A stretch of DNA of 64,000 nucleotides from DATKSS01 sp035468355. GTDB taxonomy: Bacteria; Chloroflexota; Dormibacteria; Dormibacterales; Dormibacteraceae. Position numbers and translations under genes: made by a program. Location: NCBI GenBank assembly GCA_035468355.1, contig DATITA010000012.1, positions 1 to 64,000 on the forward strand, in the 5' to 3' direction. Shown in pieces: positions 42,206-51,407 of the stretch (its first letter is position 1; every line of letters starts with the position of its first letter). The notes below the pieces were generated by a model that was given only the letters and a program-made list of their open reading frames with translations, was not told where the DNA came from and made no database searches.

Positions 42206-44758
42206 ATGAACAACAAGGAGATGCCCAAAGCGTTTGACCCGCAGGCCGTCCAGGCCGGCTGGTACGCGCGCTGGGAGGCTGACGGCTTGTTCGTCGCCGA
42301 TGCCTCGAGCAACAAGCCCACGTTCACGATGTGCTTCCCACCGCCCAACATCACCGGTGAGCTGCACATGGGGCATGCGCTCCAAACCGCAATCTACGAC
42401 CTGCTCGCGCGCTACAAGCGAATGAACGGATTCGAGGTGCTCTTTCTGCCCGGCTACGACCATGCGGCCATCGCGACGCAGAACGTCATCGAGAAGCAGC
42501 TTTCGCGCGAGGGGTCGAGCAAGGAGGACCTCGGCCGCGAGAAGTTCGATGCGCGAGTGCAGGACTGGTACGCCACGGTCGGCGCCACGATCATCAACCA
42601 GCTGCGATTGCTGGGCGCGTCGATGGATTGGAGCCGTCTGCGCTTCACGATGGACTCGAGATACGTCAATGCGGTCATGACCGCGTTCGTCGCTTTCTAC
42701 GAGCGCGGTTGGATCTACCGCGCGCCGCGCATCGTCAACTGGTGTCCGCGCGATCGCTCAGCCATCTCCGACCTCGAGATCCAATGGGAAGAGCACCACG
42801 ACGTGCTGTACCACATCCGTTACCCGATCGAGGGCGGTGGGGAAGTGGTGATCGCGACTGTGCGCCCTGAGACCATGCTCGCCGACACCGGCGTCGCCGT
42901 GAACCCGGCGGACGATCGCTACGCCAACCTGGTCGGGAAGGTTGCGGTGCTCCCGCTCGTCGGCCGCAAGCTGCCTATCGTCGGCGACGAGCTCGTCGAG
43001 AAGGACTTCGGCACCGGAGCGCTGAAAGTCACCCCCGGCCACGACCCGATGGACTACGACATCGGGCAGCGACATTCGCTCGAGACCGTCAATGGAATGC
43101 ATGAGGACGGCAGCATGAACGTGCCGGGTCTTCCTTATGACGGCCTGCCTGCGCTCGAGGCGCGCGCGCGAGTGGTGGCGGATCTGCGGGCGCAGGGATT
43201 GCTCGTCAAAGAGGAGCCGTACACGCACGACGTCGGCCACTGCGACCGCTGTCACGCCGTGATTGAGCCCATGGTCAGCGAACAGTGGTGGCTGCGCATG
43301 GAGACCATGCGCGACAAGGCTCTCGAGGCGTCGGCTGCGGGCAAGGTGCGCTGGCATCCGGAGCGTTACGAGCGGACGTATCTCGACTGGCTCAACGGTC
43401 TGCGTGACTGGAACATCGGCCGGCAGCTGTGGCTCGGGCACCGCGTCCCGGTTTACTACTGCGAGAACGGACACCAGCTTGTGGCGATCGAGAAACCGGC
43501 AGCGTGCACCGAGTGCGACAGCCGAGACCTCACTCAGGACCCAGACGTTCTCGACACCTGGTTCTCGTCGGCGCTGTGGCCGTTCGCAACATTGGGCTGG
43601 CCGGAGAAGACGGATGACCTCGCGGCGTTTTATCCGACCGACCTCAATGCCACCGCCCGCGAGATCATCAACCTGTGGGTGAGCCGGATGATCATGACCA
43701 GCCTGGAATTCATGGGCGAAGTGCCGTTCTCCGACGTGGCCATCCACTGCCAGGTCCAGGCGGCTGATGGTCGAAGGATGTCGAAGTCGCTAGGCACCGG
43801 CGTCGACCCTCGACAGCTGATCGACAAATACGGCACCGATGCCCTTCGAGCGTGGGCAGCATCGGTCGCCATGTCGAGCCAGGACGTGCGCTTCGACGAG
43901 AGCCGCGTCGAAGGCTACCGCCGATTCTGCAACAAGCTCTGGAACGCCACGCGCCTGGTCCTGAGCTCGCCAGGCACGCCGCCCTCGGGCCCGCCCGGAA
44001 TCCTGGAGGCGGGCGAGCACCTCGAAGACCGCTGGATACTCTCCCGGCTGGCGTACGCGACATCGGCGGTCACCGCCGGCATCGAGAGCTTCACGTTCCA
44101 GGATTCGATCGCGGCCGCGTACGGCTTCGCGTGGAACGAGTTCTGCGACTGGTACCTGGAGGCGGCCAAGGAGCGGCTGCGCGACGGCGACGCCGCGGCA
44201 CAGGACGTCGCGTATTTCTGTCTCGACAACATCTTTAGGCTCCTGCATCCGTTCATGCCCTTCGTCACGGAGGAGCTGTGGTCGCGGATGCCGGGCACGC
44301 GCGACTACCTGATGCGCTCATCGTGGCCCGAAGGGCTCGACCGCCTCGTGGCTCCCGACGCCGAGGAAAGCTTCGAGCTCGTCATGAGGATCGTCGAAGA
44401 GGCCCGTGGCCACCGCCAGGCGGCTGGCGCCCCGCCGCGCGGGGGCAAGGTCAGGTTCGATGAAGCCGGCCAGACCGTCGCCATGCTGGCCGCACGGCTG
44501 GCGTGGCTGGAGCTCGACGATGGGCTCGAGGGCGGGACGCCGCTGGCGGTCGTGCCAGGTCAGGTGAGCTTTCCCGCAGGGGCCGGCGACGCCCGTCGGG
44601 TGTCGGAGCTCAAGCGCTTCAGGGACGAGCTCGCGAAGGCCGAAGCGAAGCTGGCCAACCCCGACTTCACCTCCAAGGCGCCGCCAGAGATCGTCACCAA
44701 GCTCCGGGAGCGCGCGGCGGAGCTTCGCGCGGCGATCGCTCGACTGAACACTGAGTGA
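42206..44758 (+). CDS. valS: Valyl-tRNA synthetase
   Basis: 850 aa class I synthetase. HIGH-type motif HMGHAL in PPPNITGELHMGHALQ; editing domain with ATVRPETMLADTGVAVNP; KMSKS-type motif RMSKSLGTGVDP; and a C-terminal coiled coil (RFRDELAKAEAKLANPDF) typical of ValRS. It charges tRNA-Val and hydrolyses mischarged Thr. ATG 42206. The 128 bases upstream hold a TAGAAT box and a short reading frame. Confidence 0.96.
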   Translation: MNNKEMPKAFDPQAVQAGWYARWEADGLFVADASSNKPTFTMCFPPPNITGELHMGHALQTAIYDLLARYKRMNGFEVLFLPGYDHAAIATQNVIEKQLSREGSSKEDLGREKFDARVQDWYATVGATIINQLRLLGASMDWSRLRFTMDSRYVNAVMTAFVAFYERGWIYRAPRIVNWCPRDRSAISDLEIQWEEHHDVLYHIRYPIEGGGEVVIATVRPETMLADTGVAVNPADDRYANLVGKVAVLPLVGRKLPIVGDELVEKDFGTGALKVTPGHDPMDYDIGQRHSLETVNGMHEDGSMNVPGLPYDGLPALEARARVVADLRAQGLLVKEEPYTHDVGHCDRCHAVIEPMVSEQWWLRMETMRDKALEASAAGKVRWHPERYERTYLDWLNGLRDWNIGRQLWLGHRVPVYYCENGHQLVAIEKPAACTECDSRDLTQDPDVLDTWFSSALWPFATLGWPEKTDDLAAFYPTDLNATAREIINLWVSRMIMTSLEFMGEVPFSDVAIHCQVQAADGRRMSKSLGTGVDPRQLIDKYGTDALRAWAASVAMSSQDVRFDESRVEGYRRFCNKLWNATRLVLSSPGTPPSGPPGILEAGEHLEDRWILSRLAYATSAVTAGIESFTFQDSIAAAYGFAWNEFCDWYLEAAKERLRDGDAAAQDVAYFCLDNIFRLLHPFMPFVTEELWSRMPGTRDYLMRSSWPEGLDRLVAPDAEESFELVMRIVEEARGHRQAAGAPPRGGKVRFDEAGQTVAMLAARLAWLELDDGLEGGTPLAVVPGQVSFPAGAGDARRVSELKRFRDELAKAEAKLANPDFTSKAPPEIVTKLRERAAELRAAIARLNTE

Positions 44759-44833
44759 AGCCGGCGCACGGAGCCCCGCGCGGCTTGCGCGTGGCTGCTC
44801 CGACGCGAACCGTGCCGCGCACCCTCGCGTCGC

Positions 44834-44839
44834 TACGCT
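44834..44839 (+). promoter_or_regulatory. -10-like TACGCT before 44846
   Basis: TACGCT ends 6 bases before ATG 44846 and should start the whole four-gene membrane operon. Confidence 0.45.
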
Positions 44840-44845
44840 AGCGCG

Positions 44846-46504
44846 ATGCCGTCGCTCGTCGTGCTGGCGCCGATCCTCATCCCGCTGGTCGCCGCAGCCC
44901 TCATCACCGCATTCGGCCTGGCCGGCGTGGATCTTGGCCGCATCTCCTGCGCCGTCGGGGCCTGGGGAGCCGTCGCGGCGCTGCTGCTCCTGTGGCTTTC
45001 GGTGCGCTCCACTCAGGACCTGAACCTCGGCCCCCTTGGTTTCGGCTCGCCGCTGCTGCTGCGAATCGACGCCGTCGGGTTTGCGTTCGGCCTGATGGTC
45101 ACGGTACCCGCGGCGGTGCTGCTGTCGCTGCAGCCCCGTACGTGGCAGGAGGCGACCGTTGCCCTCGTCGGCGTCGCGGCGGCCATCACGGCGATCGAAT
45201 CGGGCGGGGTGGTCCTGTGCGCCTTCGCAGGTGGAACCGCGGCCACCCTGGCGGTGGTGCAGCTCGACACGGAGGACGTGAAGGCGCCGCGCCCGAGCTG
45301 GGGTCTCCTGCTCGGCTCGTGGCTGGCCCTGAGCTGGGCCGGCGTGATCTTCGAAGCCCGCGTGGGCACCGACGGCTTCGCAGCGGTGCCGGTCGCCAAC
45401 CTGACGGGCCCGGTCTTCGCGCTGATCGCAGTCGCCGCCCTCGGCGCTTCGGGACTGTTTCCGTGGCGGTCATGGCCCGCGATCGTGTGGTCGCGGCCCT
45501 CCCTGCGCGCGGCCGGGATGTCGGTCGCAACCCTGTACCCCCTGGGTTTCTACCTGCTCGTCCGAGCGTACGAGATAGGGGATGGCCGGTACCCGCAACC
45601 TGGCCTGAACGTGGTGCTGGGCGGCCTCGGCGTCGCCGTCGCGCTCAGCGCCGCGATCCGCGCCCAGGGAGCGGCGACCCGGCGCGACTTTCTCGCAGAG
45701 GTCATCCCCGGCTTTGGCGGTTTCGCGCTCATGATGATCGCGCTGGGCACGCCGCTCGGACTCGTGGCCGGCCTGCTCAGCCTCGCCACCGCGTCTGCGC
45801 TGACCGCCTGCCTCGCACTTCTTCCCGACCGGGCGGGCCTGGCTTCCCTGTTTGCCGTCGCCGCCGCCGCCGGCCTGCCGCCCGGCTTCGCCTTCGGCGC
45901 TCGCGTGCTGGGTCTGGAGGCGACCTTCGAAGCGGGCAACTCCATCGGCCTGATCGGCCTGGCCGGGGCGGCCACCTGGGTGGTCTGGATCGTGGCAGCC
46001 GCGCGAGCCATCGGCCTGCCCGGGGGCCCCGGGCATGCGGTCGCCGAGACGTTTCCGCGAATTGCGATGGCCATCGCCGCGGTCACGATCGTCGCGGGGC
46101 CCGCCCTCGCTGCTTTCCAGTCCGCTTTCGCGAACCCGGCCCAGGGCAAGGTGATGACCGGGAGCTCGGCCGGTTCGGTGGCGGGCGGGCTGGTGAGCGT
46201 GGAGACTGTCTCGACCGTGCTTCCTGCCCTCAGTCTCTTCATTCCGCTGCTGGCGATCGCAGTGCTGGTTTACGCCTTCGCCGGCACCACGCCGGTTCGG
46301 GGCCAGACGCGGCCGGCGCTGTTCACGATGCCCGGACGGCAACCCTTCGCCCGGCTGTGGGCCGCCGTCCGCGCCACCCGTGTTCCAGACCAGTACCGCT
46401 CGATTGTCGACCTGCGTGCCATCGAGTCGGCTGCGGCGGGTGGTCATGCGGTGCTGTGGCTCGCTGCTCTGGCCGCCCTCGTTTTTGCGGTCACCCGCCA
46501 GTGA
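44846..46504 (+). CDS. Complex I/hydrogenase-4 antiporter-like membrane subunit (NuoL/M/HyfB-like), degenerate
   Basis: 552 aa, about fourteen hydrophobic helices and one long loop near the C-terminus. GLFPWRSWPAIVWSRPSLR followed by GMSVATLYPLGFYLLVRAYEI mirrors the FPFHxWLPxAHxxAPxPVSAxL...LKxGxYxLLR block of NuoL/NuoM/HyfB. But the Lys expected in that helix is replaced, and the membrane Glu expected earlier is not visible (VVLCAFAGGTAATLAVV). Proton translocation is therefore doubtful. It is the first of four overlapping genes; no catalytic subunit follows. Confidence 0.6.
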   Translation: MPSLVVLAPILIPLVAAALITAFGLAGVDLGRISCAVGAWGAVAALLLLWLSVRSTQDLNLGPLGFGSPLLLRIDAVGFAFGLMVTVPAAVLLSLQPRTWQEATVALVGVAAAITAIESGGVVLCAFAGGTAATLAVVQLDTEDVKAPRPSWGLLLGSWLALSWAGVIFEARVGTDGFAAVPVANLTGPVFALIAVAALGASGLFPWRSWPAIVWSRPSLRAAGMSVATLYPLGFYLLVRAYEIGDGRYPQPGLNVVLGGLGVAVALSAAIRAQGAATRRDFLAEVIPGFGGFALMMIALGTPLGLVAGLLSLATASALTACLALLPDRAGLASLFAVAAAAGLPPGFAFGARVLGLEATFEAGNSIGLIGLAGAATWVVWIVAAARAIGLPGGPGHAVAETFPRIAMAIAAVTIVAGPALAAFQSAFANPAQGKVMTGSSAGSVAGGLVSVETVSTVLPALSLFIPLLAIAVLVYAFAGTTPVRGQTRPALFTMPGRQPFARLWAAVRATRVPDQYRSIVDLRAIESAAAGGHAVLWLAALAALVFAVTRQ

Positions 46505-46508
46505 CCTT

Positions 46509-47051
46509 TTGATCGCAGCGGTCGGAGCTTTTCTTGGCTGGTTGGGCGTCTCGACCATCGTGCTCGCCGATGGGCGCCGCGGGCTTGCCGCCGGGCTCGC
46601 CGTCGCGACCGCCGGCCTCGCTGCCATTGCGTGGCAGAACGGCGATGGCGTGGCCGCCGTGATCGTTTTGATCGGCGGCGGCGCGGCGGCGGTGCTGCGC
46701 TACCGTGCGGGTCCAGGCGGCTGGGCTATGATGCCGCCCGGTTCCACGCCGCGCCTGATCATGTGCGTGGCGGGAGGCCTCGTCGCATTGTGGTTCGCGG
46801 CTTCGGTGACCACCGGCTCCGGCGGCGCGACTCGCTTCGCGGTGTTGAGCGTCATCGGGTTGAGCGGTGCTCGGATCGTGTCTAGCCGCGAGCCTTCGAG
46901 CGTGGTGACCGCCGTGGCCGTTCTTGCTCTCTCCGCCGCTATCGCCACTCACCTCGGGGCCGGCTCTCCCGGCCTCTGGCCCTACGTCGCGGCCGCCTTG
47001 GTCGCCGCTGCAGCGCCGCTGGTACCGGTGCGGGTCGCCAATGCCTCCTGA
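46509..47051 (+). CDS. Small polytopic membrane protein of the complex-I-like operon
   Basis: About 180 aa, five to six hydrophobic helices joined by short Gly-rich loops; no recognised motif. The start is uncertain: TTG 46509, 4 bases after the previous stop, or TTG 46485 overlapping it. By size and place it could stand where NuoJ/NuoK/HyfE-type subunits occur in related clusters, but I see no sequence proof. It overlaps the next gene by 11 bases. Confidence 0.45.
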   Translation: MIAAVGAFLGWLGVSTIVLADGRRGLAAGLAVATAGLAAIAWQNGDGVAAVIVLIGGGAAAVLRYRAGPGGWAMMPPGSTPRLIMCVAGGLVALWFAASVTTGSGGATRFAVLSVIGLSGARIVSSREPSSVVTAVAVLALSAAIATHLGAGSPGLWPYVAAALVAAAAPLVPVRVANAS

Positions 47052-48093
47052 CGTGGCCACGTGCCTGCCCCTGCTAATCGCCGCGGCGGCGGCCCTGGGA
47101 CTCGCGGTCGCGATGTCGCCTCCGCGAGTATCCAGGACCGCGCTCCTGGCGAGAGGGGGAACCGGGCTCGCCGGCATGGTGGCCATCGCCTTGGCGCCGA
47201 GCCTCGACCTCCTGGTGTTGGCGCTCCTGGTCCTGGCGGTGCTTCACGCCTCGCTTCCGGGAAAACGCGACTTCGCATCACGACTTCAGATGCCGGTCGT
47301 CGCCGTGGTCCTGATCGCCGTGGCGCTCCTGTTCGCTCGGGTGCAGGGCCCCGAGATGCTGCAGAGGTTCGCGGCCGTCGGGCTCGCCGCCGGCGTCGCC
47401 GCATGTGTGGGATTGCTGCCGTACATCCACGTCCTCGAACCCGAGGACATGGTGGTCGTGTCGCCCACGGCGTGGATCGGGTTCGTAGGGCCGGTCGCCG
47501 CGACTGCGATTCTGATCAAGGTGCGCGGGCTGCTGTCCCAGGATGCGGGCACCGACCTGGGGGCGATGCTCATAGCGCTGGGCCTGGTCAACATGCTGTG
47601 GGGCACGCTCGCGGCATGGAGGGCCGAGGACTCGACGCGCGCATGGCACTACTCCTTCATGGCGGATTGGGGACTGGCGCTGTGCGGTTTCGGCCTGACC
47701 GTCACCGAGGGCCAGGGGGCAGCCTTGTTGATCCTGTCGAGCATCGTGTTCGGCAGGCTGCCGCTGTATCTCGCGTCGCGCCAGGCGCTCCGTGAGCACC
47801 AGTCGGCCGACCGCCCGATCAACCTCATGGTGGCCGCCGTGCTGGCCGGGTCGGCCCCTTTCGCAGGTTTCGCAGCCAGGGTCTTGCTCCTGCGCGCGGC
47901 GACGCAGATGTACTGGCCGCTGGCCCTCGTGCTGGCGGCCGGCATGCTGCTGTGGCTCCCGGTGGCGCTCAGGCTCGGCCGCACGTTGGGCCAGCCTCGC
48001 GGGCGCCAGGCGCTCGGCGTGGGCATCGTGATCGCCGCCAACGCGGTGGTGGGCCTCTATCCCCTGCCGCTGCTCACCCTGGCCGGCCGATGA
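47041..48093 (+). CDS. NuoN/HyfF-like membrane subunit
   Basis: 350 aa, about eleven helices. GLLPYIHVLEPEDMVVVSPT, then LGLVNMLWGTLAAWRAEDST and AWHYSFMADWGLALCGFGL, correspond to the 'tmllGallAlrqtdlKRllAYSSiaHmGy' block of NuoM/N and HyfF proteins, although the Lys-Arg is replaced by Thr-Arg. ATG 47041; the 3' end overlaps the next gene by ATGA. Confidence 0.55.
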   Translation: MPPDVATCLPLLIAAAAALGLAVAMSPPRVSRTALLARGGTGLAGMVAIALAPSLDLLVLALLVLAVLHASLPGKRDFASRLQMPVVAVVLIAVALLFARVQGPEMLQRFAAVGLAAGVAACVGLLPYIHVLEPEDMVVVSPTAWIGFVGPVAATAILIKVRGLLSQDAGTDLGAMLIALGLVNMLWGTLAAWRAEDSTRAWHYSFMADWGLALCGFGLTVTEGQGAALLILSSIVFGRLPLYLASRQALREHQSADRPINLMVAAVLAGSAPFAGFAARVLLLRAATQMYWPLALVLAAGMLLWLPVALRLGRTLGQPRGRQALGVGIVIAANAVVGLYPLPLLTLAGR

Positions 48094-48899
48094 TCCAGAT
48101 CCTGTCGGCCCTCGGCGCGCACTCCCTGGCGCTGCTCGTTTATCCCGGCCTACTCACCCTGCTCGCTTTCGGCGGCCTGGTCGAGATCGCGTGGGGCAGG
48201 CTTGCTCATGGAGTCTGGAAGCTCTCCGAGGTGCCGCGCCGCAGGCCCACGCCTGTTGCCGCCACGGTCGCCATCTGTTCGGTACTCGCCGCGGTCCAGC
48301 TGGCGGCGCCCTACAACCCCGTGCCGACCGAGGAGCGCAGCGTGGTGATCGCCGCCATCGCGCTCGCTTTCACGGTCTGGGCTGAGCTTGCGCTGACCGT
48401 TGAGCACGTCCCTGAGCCCAGCATCCTGCTCGTCGTCGAGTTCTGCTGGCTGCTCGCGGTCTTGGGCCCGGCGGTGCAGCCGGAAAGCCTTCGACCGCAG
48501 GTGTTGGGAAACGTGCTGGTGCCGGCGCTTCTCCCGGTGAAGGTGGCGAGCGGGCTTCTCTATCTTCTTTGCCTGCCCGCGCTGCTCCGCGTCTGGCCAT
48601 TTTCACCACCGGCCGACCGGCGAAGCAGGCAGCGGTTCGACCTCGCGAGAGCGCTGTCCTGGTTCTCGTACTGCGGGCTTTTCACGACACTATTCGTCCC
48701 GCCTGCGGCTGCCGGACTGCCGGCGCTGTTGCGGTTTTTCGGGATCACCTTCGGGGTGGCGGCCCTGATGGTGGTGGGGGGTCTCGTGATGGACCGGCGC
48801 GGGCCGACGCTCGCGCGAGGCCTGTACACGCGCGCCATGCCGCCCTTCGCCCTGTTGGTGCTGCTGCTGGTGATCGGGACCTCGTTCATCGTCCGCTGA
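48090..48899 (+). CDS. NuoH/HyfC-like membrane subunit
   Basis: 269 aa, about eight helices. The beginning, LLVYPGLLTLLAFGGLVEIAWGRL, resembles the first helix of NuoH/HyfC, the subunit that contacts quinone or the hydrogenase module, and the middle keeps an acidic helix end (VEFCWLLAVLGPA). The conserved NuoH loops that bind the peripheral arm are not evident. Last gene of the four-gene unit; mreB starts about 130 bases on. Confidence 0.5.
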   Translation: MIQILSALGAHSLALLVYPGLLTLLAFGGLVEIAWGRLAHGVWKLSEVPRRRPTPVAATVAICSVLAAVQLAAPYNPVPTEERSVVIAAIALAFTVWAELALTVEHVPEPSILLVVEFCWLLAVLGPAVQPESLRPQVLGNVLVPALLPVKVASGLLYLLCLPALLRVWPFSPPADRRSRQRFDLARALSWFSYCGLFTTLFVPPAAAGLPALLRFFGITFGVAALMVVGGLVMDRRGPTLARGLYTRAMPPFALLVLLLVIGTSFIVR

Positions 48900-49026
48900 G
48901 CAGCCCCGCGCTGCTCGGATCCTGGTGGTAGCACCCCACATCTGGGGTCAACCTGTGGAAAACACCGCTACCAGGTGTATGATCCACCGCGACCCACCAC
49001 ATTTTGACCCACGACTTCCACGCGCC

Positions 49027-50085
49027 TTGAACCTGTTTTCGTCCGTGTTGGGGATCTGGTCGGCCGACGTCGGCATCGACCTCGGGACCGCCAACACGCT
49101 CGTCCACGTGCGGGGTCGGGGCATCGTGCTCAATGAACCTTCGGTCGTGGCCGTGAGCAAGCGCACAGGCCAGGTGCTGGCGGTGGGCACAGAGGCCAGG
49201 CGCATGCTGGGTCGCACGCCGGCGGACATCGTGGCCAGCCGGCCGCTTCGCAACGGCGTGATCGCGGACTTCGAAAGGACGGAGCAGATGATCCGCCACT
49301 TCATAGCGCGCGCCCACAACCGCGCCTGGCACGTGAGCCATCCGCGGATCGTGCTCGGCATCCCGTCAGGCGTCACGGAGGTCGAAAAGCGCGCCGTGAC
49401 CGACGCCGCGTCGATGGCGGGGGCGCGAGAAGCTCACCTCATCGAAGAGCCGATGGCTGCCGCGATCGGTGCGGGGCTGCCGGTCCAGGCGGCGGGCGGA
49501 TCGATGATCGTCGACATCGGCGGGGGCACCACCGAGGTCGCGGTGATCTCGCTGGGCGGGGTGGTCGCCGCGACGTCTGCGCGCGTCGGCGGCGACGAGA
49601 TGGACGACGCCATCGTGCAGTACGTGCGCAGGACGATGGGCCTGCTCATCGGCGAGCGCACAGCCGAGGACATCAAGGTGGCGATGGGCTCAGCGTTTCC
49701 CATGCCGGAAGAGCGGTCTTTCCTGGTCCGCGGCCGGGACCTGGTCACGGGTCTCCCGAAGACCGTCGAGATGACGACGGCGCACGTTCGCGAGGCGGTG
49801 TCCGGCGTGCTCATCGATATCGTGCGGGCCGTCAAGTCGACCCTGGATGCGACCCCGCCCGAGCTCGTCGACGACATCATGGAACGGGGCATGGTCGTCT
49901 GCGGGGGAGGCGCGCTCCTGTCGGGGCTGGACCAGCTTTTCGCCCATGAGACCTTGATGCCGGTGCGCATCGCGGAGGACCCGCTGACCTGCGTGGTCCG
50001 CGGCACGGGGATCGTGCTCGAGGAGATCGACACCTTGAACCGGGTCCTGTTGCGGACGCGCCGCGTCCGGGCTCTGCGTTACTAG
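49027..50085 (+). CDS. mreB: Rod-shape-determining protein MreB
   Basis: 352 aa from TTG 49027 (ATG 48979 would add 16 residues). Actin-fold motifs: ADVGIDLGTANTLV (phosphate 1), GIPSGVTEVEKRAV, MIVDIGGGTTEVAVISLGG (phosphate 2), MVVCGGGALLSGLD (adenosine). It forms membrane filaments that direct lateral wall synthesis with the proteins encoded just downstream. The TTG start gives the usual short N-terminus before ADVG. Confidence 0.94.
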   Translation: MNLFSSVLGIWSADVGIDLGTANTLVHVRGRGIVLNEPSVVAVSKRTGQVLAVGTEARRMLGRTPADIVASRPLRNGVIADFERTEQMIRHFIARAHNRAWHVSHPRIVLGIPSGVTEVEKRAVTDAASMAGAREAHLIEEPMAAAIGAGLPVQAAGGSMIVDIGGGTTEVAVISLGGVVAATSARVGGDEMDDAIVQYVRRTMGLLIGERTAEDIKVAMGSAFPMPEERSFLVRGRDLVTGLPKTVEMTTAHVREAVSGVLIDIVRAVKSTLDATPPELVDDIMERGMVVCGGGALLSGLDQLFAHETLMPVRIAEDPLTCVVRGTGIVLEEIDTLNRVLLRTRRVRALRY

Positions 50086-50103
50086 TGGACCGCTAGGGCC
50101 CAC

Positions 50104-50919
50104 GTGTACGGCAGGACCCAGTCTCGCTCGACCGGCCTCTTCCTGTGGATGTGCGCCGCCTTGCTCCTGGTCGCGATGGTCAGCCAGCAGTCGTGGGCGG
50201 CGGGCGCGCGGGGCGCTGCCAAGAGCGCGCTGGCGCCGTTCGAATCAGGGCTCACTGCGGCTGGAGCTCAGCTCGGCCGCGTCACGTCGGTGCTGGGGGA
50301 CATGTCCGTGCTTCACGCCCAAAACCAGGAACTGCTCGCCGACGATGCGGCGCTGCGCCGCCGGGTCGTCGAGCTCGACGCTGCCGCCAGGGAGAATGCC
50401 GCGCTGCGCCAGGCGCTCGACTTCGAGAGGTCGTTGGGACGTCGCATGGTGGCGGCGCAGGTCGTCGGGCTGGGCCCCGACGGCTTCAGCCGGACTCTTG
50501 AGATCGATCGAGGCACGTCCGAGGGCGTCCAGGCGGGCATGATCGTCGCCACGGGCGCCGGGCTGCTCGGCCGCGTGAGCGAGGCCGGCCCGCATTCGGC
50601 GATCGTGCAAACGCTGGCCGCCCCGCAAAGCCGGGTCAACGTTTTTCTTTCTCGCTCGGGCCTGCAGGGCACGGTGGTCGGCGGTCCCACGGCGCTCCGG
50701 ATGCAGATCGAGCACAGCATCGGCGTGGTCGCATCGAACGGCGACTGGGCGATCACCAGCGGGGTCGGTGGGGGGTACCCGCGAGGCCTGGTGGTCGGTG
50801 AGATCGCGAGCGTTTCCCACCATGACGCCGCGACCTTCGACGATGCCGTGCTGGCCTGGGTCAACGATCCCGCCAGCATCAGCCTCGTTCTTGTGATCAC
50901 TGACTTCACTCCGTCGTGA
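50104..50919 (+). CDS. mreC: Rod-shape-determining protein MreC
   Basis: 271 aa. N-terminal membrane helix (10-30), coiled coil (~60-100, VVELDAAARENAALRQAL), then the beta-barrel part with RTLEIDRGTSEGVQAGMIV and GDWAITSGVGGGYPRGLVVG. It links cytoplasmic MreB to PBP2 outside the membrane. GTG 50104; the stop overlaps mreD (GTGA). Confidence 0.92.
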   Translation: MYGRTQSRSTGLFLWMCAALLLVAMVSQQSWAAGARGAAKSALAPFESGLTAAGAQLGRVTSVLGDMSVLHAQNQELLADDAALRRRVVELDAAARENAALRQALDFERSLGRRMVAAQVVGLGPDGFSRTLEIDRGTSEGVQAGMIVATGAGLLGRVSEAGPHSAIVQTLAAPQSRVNVFLSRSGLQGTVVGGPTALRMQIEHSIGVVASNGDWAITSGVGGGYPRGLVVGEIASVSHHDAATFDDAVLAWVNDPASISLVLVITDFTPS

Positions 50920-51407
50920 AGAACGCGATCGGCGCTGCGTCGTTGTTGGGCGCTGCGCTGATCCAGGTGACGTGGGCGCCCCGATTCGAGATTCTCGGGG
51001 CGTTCCCCAACCTCGTGCTGATCGCGGTCGTCGCGATCACCTGGGTTCGCGGCGTCAAAGCAGGCCTGGCGTGGGCGTGCATCGGGGGCCTGTTCCTCGA
51101 TCTCACGGCGGCCGGTCCGATCGGCCCCCACGCCCTGGGTTTGTTGACCGGCGCTTACCTCACCGGATTCTGGACCCGCAACCTCGATCGGCAGAGCGCG
51201 GTCCACGTCGCACTTGCGGCGGCTGTTGGCACGGCTGCCTACTCCATGGTCCTGGTCGGCTCCGATGACACCCTCGGCCTCCCGGTGCCTCCGCTCACCG
51301 TCGCGGCCGAGCTCACGATGGCGGCCTGCGCTTACAACGCCGTTCTGACCCCGCCGGCGCTGGCGCTGCTCCGGAAGGCGCGCTTGACTGCGGCCGACAC
51401 CGTTTGA
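50916..51407 (+). CDS. mreD: Rod-shape-determining protein MreD
   Basis: 163 aa with five hydrophobic helices, the family's normal build. WAPRFEILGAFPNLVLIAVVA and GGLFLDLTAAGPIGPHALG are typical. A membrane partner of MreC and RodA. GTG 50916; the stop overlaps the PBP2 start (TTGA). Confidence 0.88.
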   Translation: MKNAIGAASLLGAALIQVTWAPRFEILGAFPNLVLIAVVAITWVRGVKAGLAWACIGGLFLDLTAAGPIGPHALGLLTGAYLTGFWTRNLDRQSAVHVALAAAVGTAAYSMVLVGSDDTLGLPVPPLTVAAELTMAACAYNAVLTPPALALLRKARLTAADTV

